Shown in pieces: positions 7,229 through 15,734 of a DNA stretch of 26,450 nt. Each line of letters opens with the position of its first letter. The first letter of the stretch is position 1. This DNA is from an uncultured Prevotellaceae bacterium. GTDB lineage: Bacteria; Bacteroidota; Bacteroidia; Bacteroidales; Bacteroidaceae. Under the pieces are notes generated by a model, which had not been told where the DNA came from, ran no database searches, and saw nothing but the letters and a program-made list of their open reading frames with translations. The DNA is taken from the NCBI GenBank assembly GCA_900543815.1, contig UQST01000037.1, forward strand, positions 1 to 26,450, given 5' to 3'. A program made the translations under genes and the position numbers.

Positions 7229-9556
7229 TCAATCACTCAGCGAATAGGGTTTGCCTGTGCTGATGCAGCGTTTGCGGTTGGGCTTGCTGCCCATGCGAAA
7301 CTCCAGTTTGCCGCCCGCCAGCAGGTCGGCATGCGTGATGTAGAGTTTGTCATACCGCTTACCATTGAGCCGAACCTCCTGCACGTAGCGGTTGCGGTCG
7401 CTCACCCCATCGGCCTTTATCTCCAGCACCTTGCCGTTGGGGAGGGTCAACCGGCAATATGGCACATACGGAGCACCCAGCACATATTGGTCGGTACCTG
7501 GGCAAACGGGATAGAATCCCATGGCTGTGAAGATATACCAAGCCGACATCTGTCCGCAGTCATCGTTGCCGTGCAGCCCGTCCATATCGTTGACATACAT
7601 GCGGTTCATTATCTCGCGCAGCCAGTACTGCGCCTTCCATGGCTGCGAAGTCCACGCATACAGATAAGGCACATGGTGGCTGGGCTCATTGCCATGCACG
7701 TAGCCGCCCAGCAGACATTCCTCCTCGATGTCCTCGTTGTCCTCATAATACTTCTTGTCAAGCGGCTGGGCAAAGAGTTGGTCCAGTGCAGCCACAAACT
7801 TGCGGTCGCCTCCGAAGCACTCTATCATCCCCTTCACGTCGTGAGGCACATGGAAGGAATAGTTGGCGCTGTTGCCTTCGATGAATCCCTCACCATAAGT
7901 CTGCAGCGGAGAGAAATCCTTCTTCCAGCTGCCGTCGGCATATCGCGGGCAAGCCAGCCCCAGCTCCGGCTGGAATACCTTGCGGTAGTTGAGAGCACGC
8001 AGGCGGAATGAGTCGGCCATCTGAGTGTCACCGACAAGCTGTGCTGCATGATAGATGGCCCAGTCGTCATAGGCATACTCGAGGGTATTGCTGGCGCTCG
8101 TACCGCAATGGTCATAGGGTACATAGCCCAGGCGCATATAGTCCTTCAGCCCCTCTATCCAGGGTGAAGAGGCAGTGGTGGCCATTGCGCGCAGCATGGC
8201 AGGCATATCGGCGAATCCTACCTTGGTGGCCACATCGGAGAGTACCGACGCTGCATGATAGCCGCTCATGCACCACCCTTCGTTGGCCATCAGGTACCAC
8301 ATGGGCAGCACACCCAGTGCACTCTGCTGCTGAATGCGTATCATGCTCTGTGCCATGTCCATATTGCGCTTCGGGTGAAGCAGGCTCAGCAAGGGATGCT
8401 CGGCGCGATAAGTGTCCCAGAGGGAGAATACGGTGTAGTTGGTAAAGCCGTCGGCACGATGGATCTCCATATCATTTCCGCGGTACGAACCATCTACATC
8501 CATATACACCGAGGGGTTGATCATCGTATGATAGAGTGAAGTGTAGAAGAGGGCTTTCTGGTCCTCGCTGCCCTGGATGCGTATGTTGGCCAACTCGTGC
8601 TCCCACTGGCTGGCGGTGCGGCGGCGTATCTGGTCAAATGTCATGCCGCTGGTTTCTGCCTGAAGGTTGGCCACAGCACCGCTCATACTCACTGGCGAGA
8701 GTGCTACACGCACGGTGAGCCGGTGCGATTGGGGCAGATGGAACTTGAAGTAACCCACCATCTGGCGGCCAGCCATATCGGGGAAGTTGTGGTGGATATC
8801 CATCTTACGCCAGAAGCCGGTGTACTTCATGCGCTGTGCATCCACATAGCCATACTGGCTGATGGGTTCCGAAAGGGCGATGGCAAAGTAGGTGTAGTTC
8901 TGTCGCGCCCAGCCGTTGGTGATGCGATAGCCTGTGAGCAGAGTGTCGTTGACCACACGCAGATAGGTCCACAGCGTCTTTCCCTCATAATTATATATGC
9001 CTGCTCCCAGGTCGAGAATAAATTGCCCGTCGGATGAAGGGAAGGTATATTGATGCACGCCTACGCGCTGTGTAGCAGTCAGTTGTGCCTTCACTCCGTA
9101 ATCATCAAGCATCACCTCATAGTAGCCAGGCTCGCAATGCTCGGTCTCATGCGAGAAGCGTGAGCGGTAGCCTGCCTGTGGATTCTGTGCCGTACCGGGA
9201 TTGGTGCGTATCTGTCCTGTGGTAGGCATGATGAGGATATCACCCAGGTCGGAGTGGCCGGTACCGCTCAGATGGGTGTGACTGAAGCCCACGATGGTGC
9301 TGTCGCTGTGCTGATAGCCTGCACAGTACTCATATACCCGCTTCTGGTACTTGCCATCCACATTATGCGGAATGGTGTCTGTCTCTGGACTCAACTGCAC
9401 AAGGCCAAAGGGTGAGCAGGCTCCCGGAAAGGTGTGACCCATGCCGTTGGTGCCGATGATGGGGTTGACATAATGGAGTACAGACTCCTGGGCATACATG
9501 TTGCATGCTGCTGCCTGACACAGGATGAGTGCCAGGCCCATAGATTTGATATTCAT
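7229..9556 (-). CDS. GH92 family exo-alpha-mannosidase
   Basis: A 775-residue secreted glycosidase. Residues 1-23 form a signal peptide ending in MYAQ; the AAAC inside it is a poor lipobox, so periplasmic release is more likely than lipidation. The family start is clear: VNPIIGTNGMGHTFPGACSP, with PFGLVQLSPET and GFSHTHLSGTG after it. The C-terminal (alpha/alpha)6 domain shows EGNSANYSFHVPHD (catalytic-acid region), HGNEPSHHVPYLY and GNDDCGQMSAWY (catalytic-base aspartates). GH92 enzymes are calcium-dependent inverting alpha-mannosidases that trim host or yeast mannans and N-glycans; linkage cannot be told here. No -7 element is visible in the 143 bases upstream. No SusC/SusD pair is present. 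Confidence 0.94.
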   Translation of the reverse strand: MNIKSMGLALILCQAAACNMYAQESVLHYVNPIIGTNGMGHTFPGACSPFGLVQLSPETDTIPHNVDGKYQKRVYEYCAGYQHSDSTIVGFSHTHLSGTGHSDLGDILIMPTTGQIRTNPGTAQNPQAGYRSRFSHETEHCEPGYYEVMLDDYGVKAQLTATQRVGVHQYTFPSSDGQFILDLGAGIYNYEGKTLWTYLRVVNDTLLTGYRITNGWARQNYTYFAIALSEPISQYGYVDAQRMKYTGFWRKMDIHHNFPDMAGRQMVGYFKFHLPQSHRLTVRVALSPVSMSGAVANLQAETSGMTFDQIRRRTASQWEHELANIRIQGSEDQKALFYTSLYHTMINPSVYMDVDGSYRGNDMEIHRADGFTNYTVFSLWDTYRAEHPLLSLLHPKRNMDMAQSMIRIQQQSALGVLPMWYLMANEGWCMSGYHAASVLSDVATKVGFADMPAMLRAMATTASSPWIEGLKDYMRLGYVPYDHCGTSASNTLEYAYDDWAIYHAAQLVGDTQMADSFRLRALNYRKVFQPELGLACPRYADGSWKKDFSPLQTYGEGFIEGNSANYSFHVPHDVKGMIECFGGDRKFVAALDQLFAQPLDKKYYEDNEDIEEECLLGGYVHGNEPSHHVPYLYAWTSQPWKAQYWLREIMNRMYVNDMDGLHGNDDCGQMSAWYIFTAMGFYPVCPGTDQYVLGAPYVPYCRLTLPNGKVLEIKADGVSDRNRYVQEVRLNGKRYDKLYITHADLLAGGKLEFRMGSKPNRKRCISTGKPYSLSD

Positions 9557-9630
9557 TGGGTGTGTAGGTTTTGCCGGTGAGGTGAGTGTCGCACGATGGC
9601 GCTCACGTAATGGGATATGGTTGGGAAAAA

Positions 9631-9672
9631 GGAAGCGGGGGCAGAAGTGGGTAACCCCTTCATGCCCCCGCC
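9631..9672 (-). terminator. Rho-independent terminator of the HU gene
   Basis: On the minus strand GCGGGGGCA (9671-9663) pairs with TGCCCCCGC (9643-9635), with additional pairing inside the loop, and is followed by TTCCTTTTT. It begins about 28 bases after the HU stop codon. Confidence 0.88.
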
Positions 9673-9699
9673 TATAGGTGACTGTATTGTGAACCTATC

Positions 9700-9981
9700 T
9701 TACTTAGCCTTTGCCACAGACTCCATGAAGTCCTTGCAGGGCTTGAAGTAAGGAATATCGTGTGCCTCAATAACCATAGTTGTGTTCTTTGAGATATTAC
9801 GAGCGGTCTTCTGGGCACGATGCTTGAGTGTCCAAGTTCCCCAACCACGAATATACACGTTCTCCTTCTGTACGAGAGTCTCCTTGATGGTATCTACCAT
9901 TCCCTCTACAGCAGCAAGCACTGTGGCCTGGTCAATTCCGGTCTTCTGGGCTACAATCTTTACCAGTTCAATCTTAGTCAT
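9700..9981 (-). CDS. HU/IHF family DNA-binding protein
   Basis: A 93-residue nucleoid-associated protein. The start MTKIELVKIVAQKTGID, the turn IRGWGTWTLKHR (44-55) and the end AHDIPYFKPCKDF (73-85) are HU/IHF landmarks. It would dimerise and bend DNA. The tip of the DNA-binding arm reads RNISKNTTMV where E. coli HU has RNPQTGEEI, so the proline that normally intercalates into DNA is an isoleucine; this resembles Bacteroidota HU paralogs I know from memory. The frame extends to 10041, but the ATG at 9981 gives the family length and lies 50 bases behind a -7 element. It has its own promoter and terminator between two glycosidase genes. Confidence 0.93.
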   Translation of the reverse strand: MTKIELVKIVAQKTGIDQATVLAAVEGMVDTIKETLVQKENVYIRGWGTWTLKHRAQKTARNISKNTTMVIEAHDIPYFKPCKDFMESVAKAK

Positions 9982-10030
9982 TTTCGTTATACGTTTGTAT
10001 TGTTTTGTAAAATGTGTTCGAAAAACCCTG

Positions 10031-10038
10031 CAAAGGTA
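10031..10038 (-). promoter_or_regulatory. Bacteroidota promoter (-7 TACCTTTG, -33 TTG) for HU
   Basis: Minus-strand TACCTTTG with TTG at 10061-10059, 20 bases further upstream, a good fit to the Bacteroidota spacing. The leader is about 45 bases and AT-rich. Confidence 0.75.
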
Positions 10039-10072
10039 CATAAAGATTTGCCTTTACACAAGTTCTGAGGCT

Positions 10073-10095
10073 AAAAAACCACTGCTATTCAGCAG
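10073..10095 (-). terminator. Weak terminator downstream of the GH97 gene
   Basis: Minus-strand CTGCT (10095-10091) pairs with AGCAG (10086-10082) across a four-base loop, then TGGTTTTTT follows. The stem is short, so read-through into the HU gene is possible. Confidence 0.5.
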
Positions 10096-10108
10096 GAAAG
10101 CCCAGCTC

Positions 10109-12052
10109 TTAGGGTTCGAGCACTGCTGCGAAGCCTCCGTTGCGTACCATGTGTATGCTGAGTGCATCGCCCTTCTTGGTCTGACCCTCCTTCTTGCGGT
10201 AGTCCATAGCCTGCTTTGCCGAGTTGACAGCATCAGTAAACGAGGTGGTTTTATAAGACTTTCCTTCGGTCAGGAAATCAAGCTTGACGGTAATGTCGCG
10301 TGCAGTCTCGTTGGTGATTCCACCGATATACCACTTGCTGCCCTTGCGTCTTGCCACCACGGTGTATTGGCCAAACTCAGCAGCCAGCACACGTGTCTCG
10401 TCCCAGTTGACAGGGCAACCTGCGATATAGTCACGGCAGTCGGGATACATATTATATAATGTAGGATTGTCGGACATCATCTGCAGGTTGGACTCGAACA
10501 CCACATAGAGTGCCAGCTGATAGGCTCTCGTGCCGATGCTTGCACTGTTGGGGCGACGGCTCGAATAGCACTCGGGCTGCATGCTCAACATGGCTCCAGG
10601 CGTGTAGTCCATCGGTCCGGCAGCATTGCGAATGGCAGGATAGAAGGCACTGTTACGTGGTGTGCAGCCGCCCATATACTCCATACCGCGCACACCCTCG
10701 AAGGTGAGCACATTGGGATACTTGTATTCCAGACCGCTGGGATGATAGGCTCCGTGGAAATCCACGATGATGTGATGCTTGGCAGCTGCCTTTGCAGTAC
10801 GCTCATAGAAGCGCACCATCCACTGGTCCTGGCGGTCCATGAAGTCAATCTTCACACCTGCCACACCCCATTTCTCGAAGGTCTCAAACATCGTGGGATG
10901 CTTTTCGGCCGTGAGCCATGTGAGCCACAGGATGACACCCACGTTCTTCGACTTGGCATAGCGGATAAGCTCATGCAGGTCGATGTCGGGATTGGGAGTG
11001 AAAGGATCACGTGTTGATTTGGCCCAACCTTCGTCCATCAGGATGTACTGCAAGCCGTTGGCAGCGGCAAAATCCACGAAATACTTGTAGGTGTCAAGGT
11101 TGAGACCGCTCACGAAGTTGACGTCGGGACCATAGGGGATACTGCCGTTCCACCATTCCCAAGTGGTCTTGCCTACCTTGATCCATGAGGGGTCGTCTAT
11201 CACGCTGGCAGGAGCCAGGCGCATGGGCATGGTGTTGACAGCCATATGCTTGTCGTCCTGGGTGATGTGCATAAATCTCCAGGGGAAGCTGCGGGTACCG
11301 TTTGTCTCTGCAATATAATCAGCCTCCTTCAGGATCTTCACGCTGCGGTCACCGTCGTCGCCAAACTCCACGGGAACCTTGGGATGAACGGCGCTCAGGC
11401 TGTTGTCGGCATTTCCCTTCATGAACATGCCGGGATAGTCGAACAGGTCAAACTCGCTCACGAACACCTTCTGCTTGGCACCGGCAATGACCAGAGGAAG
11501 CTCACTCATGCGGTCCTCTGCCTTCCAGGCGGCACTCTGAACATTGGTGTATTCCTCCTCACAGCTGGTCTTGAATCCGCCGGGCTGCTGCAGCACCAGG
11601 CGTGTATCCTGCGTGAGCTGGATGCAGAAGTCCTCTGACAGAACCTTCACATCGCCCTTGATGCTGGTCACAAAGCGGTAAGCCAGACCATCATCATACA
11701 CACGCCATTCGATGGCATAACCGCCCTTCATGTTCATGAGGAGCGATGTGTAGCGGTTGGCGATATTGGCGCTCTTGAGGGAGAAGATGGGTGTGACGGT
11801 CTCGTTGACTGTCTTCACCTTCTTTCCCTTGAGCACGGGATTGGCTCCAAGATTGGCCTTGTCGAGCGTCATGCCCAGATGGCCGTTCTTGACAAGCGTC
11901 TCGCCATGACTTTCCACGTCGTAATACACTTTGTCCGAAAGGCTTACGTTCAGGCGAACCTGCCCGTCGGGACTTGTCACACTCAGTTTCTTCTGTGCAT
12001 GTGCAGTGGTGAACAGCAGGCAGAGAAGAGAGATTGCGAATGAAATTCTCAT
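10109..12052 (-). CDS. GH97 family alpha-glycosidase (alpha-galactosidase/alpha-glucosidase)
   Basis: A 647-residue secreted enzyme with a signal peptide at 1-19 ending THAQ. The N-terminal beta-sandwich (about 20-280) begins with SVTSPDGQVRLNV, the catalytic TIM barrel follows (TTWEWWNGSIPYG near 297-308, ILMDEGWAK 337-345, GVILWLTW 372-379, GVKIDFMDRQDQ 399-410, TFEGVRGMEY 450-459), then a beta domain. GH97 contains inverting alpha-glucosidases such as SusB and retaining alpha-galactosidases. The aspartate D403 in KIDF sits where the retaining subgroup has its nucleophile, with E452 or E458 as the likely acid/base, so alpha-galactosidase-like activity is favoured by inference. It lies 43 bases downstream of the sulfotransferase gene with no visible promoter between. 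Confidence 0.93.
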   Translation of the reverse strand: MRISFAISLLCLLFTTAHAQKKLSVTSPDGQVRLNVSLSDKVYYDVESHGETLVKNGHLGMTLDKANLGANPVLKGKKVKTVNETVTPIFSLKSANIANRYTSLLMNMKGGYAIEWRVYDDGLAYRFVTSIKGDVKVLSEDFCIQLTQDTRLVLQQPGGFKTSCEEEYTNVQSAAWKAEDRMSELPLVIAGAKQKVFVSEFDLFDYPGMFMKGNADNSLSAVHPKVPVEFGDDGDRSVKILKEADYIAETNGTRSFPWRFMHITQDDKHMAVNTMPMRLAPASVIDDPSWIKVGKTTWEWWNGSIPYGPDVNFVSGLNLDTYKYFVDFAAANGLQYILMDEGWAKSTRDPFTPNPDIDLHELIRYAKSKNVGVILWLTWLTAEKHPTMFETFEKWGVAGVKIDFMDRQDQWMVRFYERTAKAAAKHHIIVDFHGAYHPSGLEYKYPNVLTFEGVRGMEYMGGCTPRNSAFYPAIRNAAGPMDYTPGAMLSMQPECYSSRRPNSASIGTRAYQLALYVVFESNLQMMSDNPTLYNMYPDCRDYIAGCPVNWDETRVLAAEFGQYTVVARRKGSKWYIGGITNETARDITVKLDFLTEGKSYKTTSFTDAVNSAKQAMDYRKKEGQTKKGDALSIHMVRNGGFAAVLEP

Positions 12053-12095
12053 GCGTTCAGTAGTTTATATTAAGTTAGATAAATGTTTGTTCAGC

Positions 12096-13205
12096 TTACA
12101 GTCGCTCGTATCCCCACTCGTCGAGCACTTCACCCCAGTGCTCATTCACCATCTTCACAGTACGCTCTGCATACTGGTACTTGTTCTTCTTGTACCCACG
12201 CTTTGCGCCTATGTATTTCTCGATGGCAGGCCGGGCTTCCTCCCAACCTGGGATGTTCAGAGTCTTGTAGATATCTTCGGTGATGCCCAGAGCATTCTTC
12301 TCGATGTCCTCGAACTTGACCTCATAGAGGTTTCCCTTGGGTACGAACTGCTTCTGCTCCTTGTAGGCACGGTACAGTTCCATATAGTTGCGCAGGATGT
12401 TCTGCTCCATCTCCTCGTCGCTGATGCTGTGCAGCTGCAGGGGCTTGATGGTGTTGAGGAAGAAACTGCGTGTGCTCTCAAACACTGTATAGGGGTTACG
12501 CATCAGGAACACATACTTGGCATTGGGATACAGCTCGGTGAGCGCCTTCATGCGACCTGTGTGGGGTGGGTTCTTGCTCAGGTATTGGGTGCCGCCCGTA
12601 TTCCACATGCTTATCTTCACCAGCTTCTCGAAAGCCGTCTTGAATGCCTCCAGCTCCTCTGGCTTGATGTCCTTGAAGGTAAGGTACTTGTCGCAGTACT
12701 CATTCATCCTCTCGGGGAAGAACCAGAAGTTATAGTAGTTGAAGGGGCAAGAGTTGTTCAGTGCGAACTCCTCCTCCTGAGGCAGGTCGGGAGCAAGCTC
12801 CATGTTGTCGGTAGGACGTTTGTCGGGCATGAGCCATCCCATAGTGGGTTTGAAGAGCCCCTGGAGTGCCATCATATAATGAGGGAAAACCGTCTGGTAG
12901 GTGGTGGTATAGCCGAAATGCTTGTCCTGTGCAAAGATGTTGTGCACGAAAGTAGTGCCGCTGCGCCAGTGTCCCAAGATGAACAGAGGGTCATTCTCAA
13001 CGGGCTTGTCGGCCAGAAGCTTCTTGTACTTGCGTTCCTGCAAGGGCACACACACGCTCAGCAGACGGCAGATGGCCTTGGTGAGGTAGAACTTTGTCTT
13101 CTTGTCAGAGGCAATATGCTGGCCCTTGGTTACGGTCTTGAATGTCTTCCAGTCGGCGCCCACCAGGGTGTTGACAGGAAGTTTGCTGAATTCAATCAGT
13201 CCCAT
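12096..13205 (-). CDS. PAPS-dependent sulfotransferase
   Basis: A 369-residue cytosolic-type sulfotransferase that would move the sulfuryl group from PAPS to an acceptor hydroxyl or amine. The 5'-phosphosulfate loop is ILGHWRSGTTFVHN (76-89) and the 3'-phosphate-binding stretch RNPYTVFESTRS (236-247, R236 and S244), plus LSKNPPHTGR (209-218). No signal peptide or membrane segment is evident. The frame extends to 13304, but that part crosses intergenic hairpins; the ATG at 13205 (MGLIEFSKLP) is preferred. It follows cysN by 141 bases in the same direction. From memory, a sulfotransferase in a comparable cys cluster of Bacteroides thetaiotaomicron (BT_0416) sulfonates cholesterol and other steroids; whether this protein does the same is inference. 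Confidence 0.9.
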   Translation of the reverse strand: MGLIEFSKLPVNTLVGADWKTFKTVTKGQHIASDKKTKFYLTKAICRLLSVCVPLQERKYKKLLADKPVENDPLFILGHWRSGTTFVHNIFAQDKHFGYTTTYQTVFPHYMMALQGLFKPTMGWLMPDKRPTDNMELAPDLPQEEEFALNNSCPFNYYNFWFFPERMNEYCDKYLTFKDIKPEELEAFKTAFEKLVKISMWNTGGTQYLSKNPPHTGRMKALTELYPNAKYVFLMRNPYTVFESTRSFFLNTIKPLQLHSISDEEMEQNILRNYMELYRAYKEQKQFVPKGNLYEVKFEDIEKNALGITEDIYKTLNIPGWEEARPAIEKYIGAKRGYKKNKYQYAERTVKMVNEHWGEVLDEWGYERL

Positions 13206-13233
13206 ATTCTTGTTGTCTTTTACTATTGAAAAC

Positions 13234-13339
13234 TTTGTCGGAATGACCTTCGTGGGGAAAAATCCTTGGGAGAAGTGTTCCGACAAAAAGGTCTGTCCTG
13301 CCACAGTGCCAGTCTCACACCATGGGCGAACAGACCTTT
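13234..13339 (-). promoter_or_regulatory. Two tandem inverted repeats between cysN and the sulfotransferase gene
   Basis: On the minus strand the first repeat pairs 13339-13330 with 13296-13287 (AAAGGTCTGT/ACAGACCTTT) and runs directly into TTTTTG, like a terminator or attenuator with a large loop. The second pairs 13287-13278 with 13243-13234 (TTTGTCGGAA/TTCCGACAAA). The two share position 13287. Both stems are perfect 10-mers. They could lower expression of the sulfotransferase relative to cysN, or stabilise mRNA ends. Confidence 0.65.
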
Positions 13340-13346
13340 CTATAAT

Positions 13347-14786
13347 TTATTCCTTTACAATCTTGATTTCCAGACCCTGTCGGCTGAGATCCTTCACAGC
13401 CTTCTCCACAGCCTCATAGTGCTCGGGGGCAATGCCCAACTTAGGCAGATCAAGCACGGGAATATCGCTTCCCTGATTGATTTCATCCTCCTCCAGAGGA
13501 TTGCATATCATGCCCACAGCGCTGGTATTGTTGGTTATGGGGTCAATCAGAATGAATGCGCCCGTTGCCTTGTTCTTGCTGTAGGGGTCGAAGAAGAGTG
13601 TCTTGGCAGTTGTTATCTGCACCTGGCCAATCTCGTTCAACTTGAAGTCAGAACCCTCGAGGTGCTGCATGGTGTTGACATCCACCTTGTAGTTGACATG
13701 AGTCAGTGTAGCACGGGTGGTGTTGGTATTGTGCTTCAGGAAGAACTGCTTCTTTCTGTCCATCGGCTCCTCGTCCATCCATACGAGCATGGTTTCAAAG
13801 TTACGGCCGATATGAGGTACATTGTCAGGCTTCACAAGCATCTCTCCGCGAGAGATATCAATCTCATCCTCCAGCGTAAGTGTCACGCACTGAGGACAGA
13901 ATGCCATATCCAGCTCGCCTTCGTAGGTAACGATGCTCTTGACATGACTGTGCTTCATGCTGGGCAATGCTACTACCTCGTCACCCTTGTGGATAACGCC
14001 GCTGGCAATCTTTCCACAGAATCCACGGAAGTCCAGATTGGGTCTGAGCACATACTGCACGGGGTAACGAAAGTCGTTCATGTTACGGTCCTGGTCGATG
14101 GGTACAGTTTCCAGGAAGTCGAGAAGGCTCTTTCCCTCATACCAAGGAGTGCGGTCGCTCTTCTCCACCACGTTGTCACCCTCGAGGGCAGAAAGGGGGA
14201 AGCAGGTAACATCCTCTACGCCAAGACTCTCGGCGAGAGCCAGATACTCGTCGCGGATATCATTGAACACCTGCTCAGAGAAGTTCACGAGGTCCATCTT
14301 GTTGACGGCAAGAACGATGTGCTTGATGCCCAGCAGGCTCACCAGGAAGGTGTGACGACGTGTCTGGGTGATGATTCCTGTGCGTGCATCAACAAGGATG
14401 ATGGCCAGGTTGGCCGTAGAGCCACCGGTTATCATGTTGCGGGTATATTGCTCATGTCCCGGAGTGTCGGCGATGATGAACTTGCGCTGGTTGGTGCTGA
14501 AATAGCGATAGGCTACATCGATGGTGATGCCTTCCTCGCGCTCTGCCTTCAGTCCGTCGAGCAGCAGAGCATAGTCAATCTGGCCTGCACCTGCATTTCC
14601 CACACGCTTGGAATCGCGCTCCAGAGCCTGGAGCTGGTCTTCATAAAGCTTCTTGCTATCAAACAGAAGACGTCCGATGAGGGTTGACTTGCCATCATCC
14701 ACAGAGCCGGCGGTCAACAGACGCAACAGTGACTTGCGCTCGTCGGCATCCAAGAATTCCTTTATATTTACTTTGCTGTTTGCCAT
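13347..14786 (-). CDS. cysN: Sulfate adenylyltransferase subunit 1 (GTPase)
   Basis: A 479-residue EF-Tu-like GTPase that drives APS synthesis from sulfate and ATP together with CysD. GTP-binding motifs are GSVDDGKST (27-35), DTPGH (107-111) and NKMD (162-165); two beta-barrel domains follow. There is no fused APS-kinase domain, in keeping with a separate cysC. The open frame can be read from a TTG at 14795 (giving MTIMANSK), but the ATG at 14786 (MANSKVNIKEFLDADERKS) is the natural start. It lies 35 bases after cysD and is probably on the same transcript. Confidence 0.96.
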   Translation of the reverse strand: MANSKVNIKEFLDADERKSLLRLLTAGSVDDGKSTLIGRLLFDSKKLYEDQLQALERDSKRVGNAGAGQIDYALLLDGLKAEREEGITIDVAYRYFSTNQRKFIIADTPGHEQYTRNMITGGSTANLAIILVDARTGIITQTRRHTFLVSLLGIKHIVLAVNKMDLVNFSEQVFNDIRDEYLALAESLGVEDVTCFPLSALEGDNVVEKSDRTPWYEGKSLLDFLETVPIDQDRNMNDFRYPVQYVLRPNLDFRGFCGKIASGVIHKGDEVVALPSMKHSHVKSIVTYEGELDMAFCPQCVTLTLEDEIDISRGEMLVKPDNVPHIGRNFETMLVWMDEEPMDRKKQFFLKHNTNTTRATLTHVNYKVDVNTMQHLEGSDFKLNEIGQVQITTAKTLFFDPYSKNKATGAFILIDPITNNTSAVGMICNPLEEDEINQGSDIPVLDLPKLGIAPEHYEAVEKAVKDLSRQGLEIKIVKE

Positions 14787-14821
14787 AATAGTCAATGTTA
14801 AGTTATCAGAACTGGGATGAA

Positions 14822-15730
14822 TCAGAAGTAGCCCTCGCGCTTCTTCTGCTCCATACTTGCCTCCTGGTCAAAGTCAATCACACGGGTTGTGCGCTCCGAC
14901 TTGGTTGTGGTCATCATCTCCTCCACTATCTCCTCAATGGTAGATGCGTTGCTTTCCACCGCACCTGTCAGTGGCCAGCATCCCAGAGTACGGAAGCGTA
15001 CCATACGGTTCTGAATCTTTGGCACATATTCCTTGGGCAGGCGGTCATCGTCAGCCATTATCAGGTTGCCGTCTATCTCCACACAAGGACGCTCCTTGGC
15101 GAAATAAAGGGGAACGATGGGGATATTCTCCAGACGGATATACTGCCAGATATCAAGCTCGGTCCAGTTGCTCAAGGGGAACACACGAATGCTCTCGCCC
15201 TTGTGCACGCGGCTGTTGTAGATATCCCACAACTCTGGACGCTGGTTCTTGGGGTCCCACTGGTTGAACTGGTCACGGAAGCTGAAGATACGCTCCTTGG
15301 CTCTTGACTTCTCCTCATCACGTCGTGCGCCACCAAAGGCTGCGTCAAACTTGTACTTGTTCAGTGCATCGAGCAATGCCTTTGTCTTCATCAGGTCGGT
15401 GTGCACCTTGCTGCCATGAGTGAAGGGGCCCACTCCTGCACGGAAAGCTTCCATATTGCTCTCCACAATGAGGTTCCATCCGTACTCCTTGGCATACCGG
15501 TCACGGAACTCTATCATTTCCTTAAACTTCCACTTGCTGTCGATGTGCATCAGTGGGAAAGGCACCTTGCCTGGGGCGAAAGCCTTCTCTGCAAGACGCA
15601 CCATCACGCTGCTGTCCTTTCCAATGCTATAAAGCATCACAGGGTTTTCAAACTCTGCGGCAACCTCACGGATGATATGTATTGACTCCGCTTCAAGTTC
15701 CTGCAGATGGCTCAGACTGTAATCTGCCAT
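14822..15730 (-). CDS. cysD: Sulfate adenylyltransferase subunit 2
   Basis: A 302-residue enzyme of the PAPS-reductase-like ATP-pyrophosphatase fold, the catalytic subunit that forms APS with CysN. The PP-motif is SIGKDSS (35-41); FGGARRDEEKSRAKERIFS and LSNWTELDIWQYI are typical CysD blocks. FGGARRDEEKSRAKERIF and the absence of a C-terminal Cys motif separate it from PAPS reductase (CysH). It starts four bases after the cysC stop codon. Confidence 0.96.
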   Translation of the reverse strand: MADYSLSHLQELEAESIHIIREVAAEFENPVMLYSIGKDSSVMVRLAEKAFAPGKVPFPLMHIDSKWKFKEMIEFRDRYAKEYGWNLIVESNMEAFRAGVGPFTHGSKVHTDLMKTKALLDALNKYKFDAAFGGARRDEEKSRAKERIFSFRDQFNQWDPKNQRPELWDIYNSRVHKGESIRVFPLSNWTELDIWQYIRLENIPIVPLYFAKERPCVEIDGNLIMADDDRLPKEYVPKIQNRMVRFRTLGCWPLTGAVESNASTIEEIVEEMMTTTKSERTTRVIDFDQEASMEQKKREGYF

Positions 15731-15734
15731 AATC

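Noticed and set aside
9488..9556. Lipoprotein signal for the GH92 enzyme
   Set aside because: The only candidate cysteine is preceded by AAA rather than a lipobox, and a signal-peptidase I site at MYAQ fits better.
11931..13229. Plus-strand open frame across the GH97-sulfotransferase junction
   Set aside because: It spans two well-supported minus-strand genes and shows no domain.
13266..14687. Open frame of over 470 codons on the plus strand opposite cysN
   Set aside because: cysN on the other strand is unmistakable; the shadow has no recognisable motif and no promoter.
14787..14795. TTG start for cysN
   Set aside because: An ATG three codons later gives the conserved N-terminus; the TTG adds nothing recognisable.
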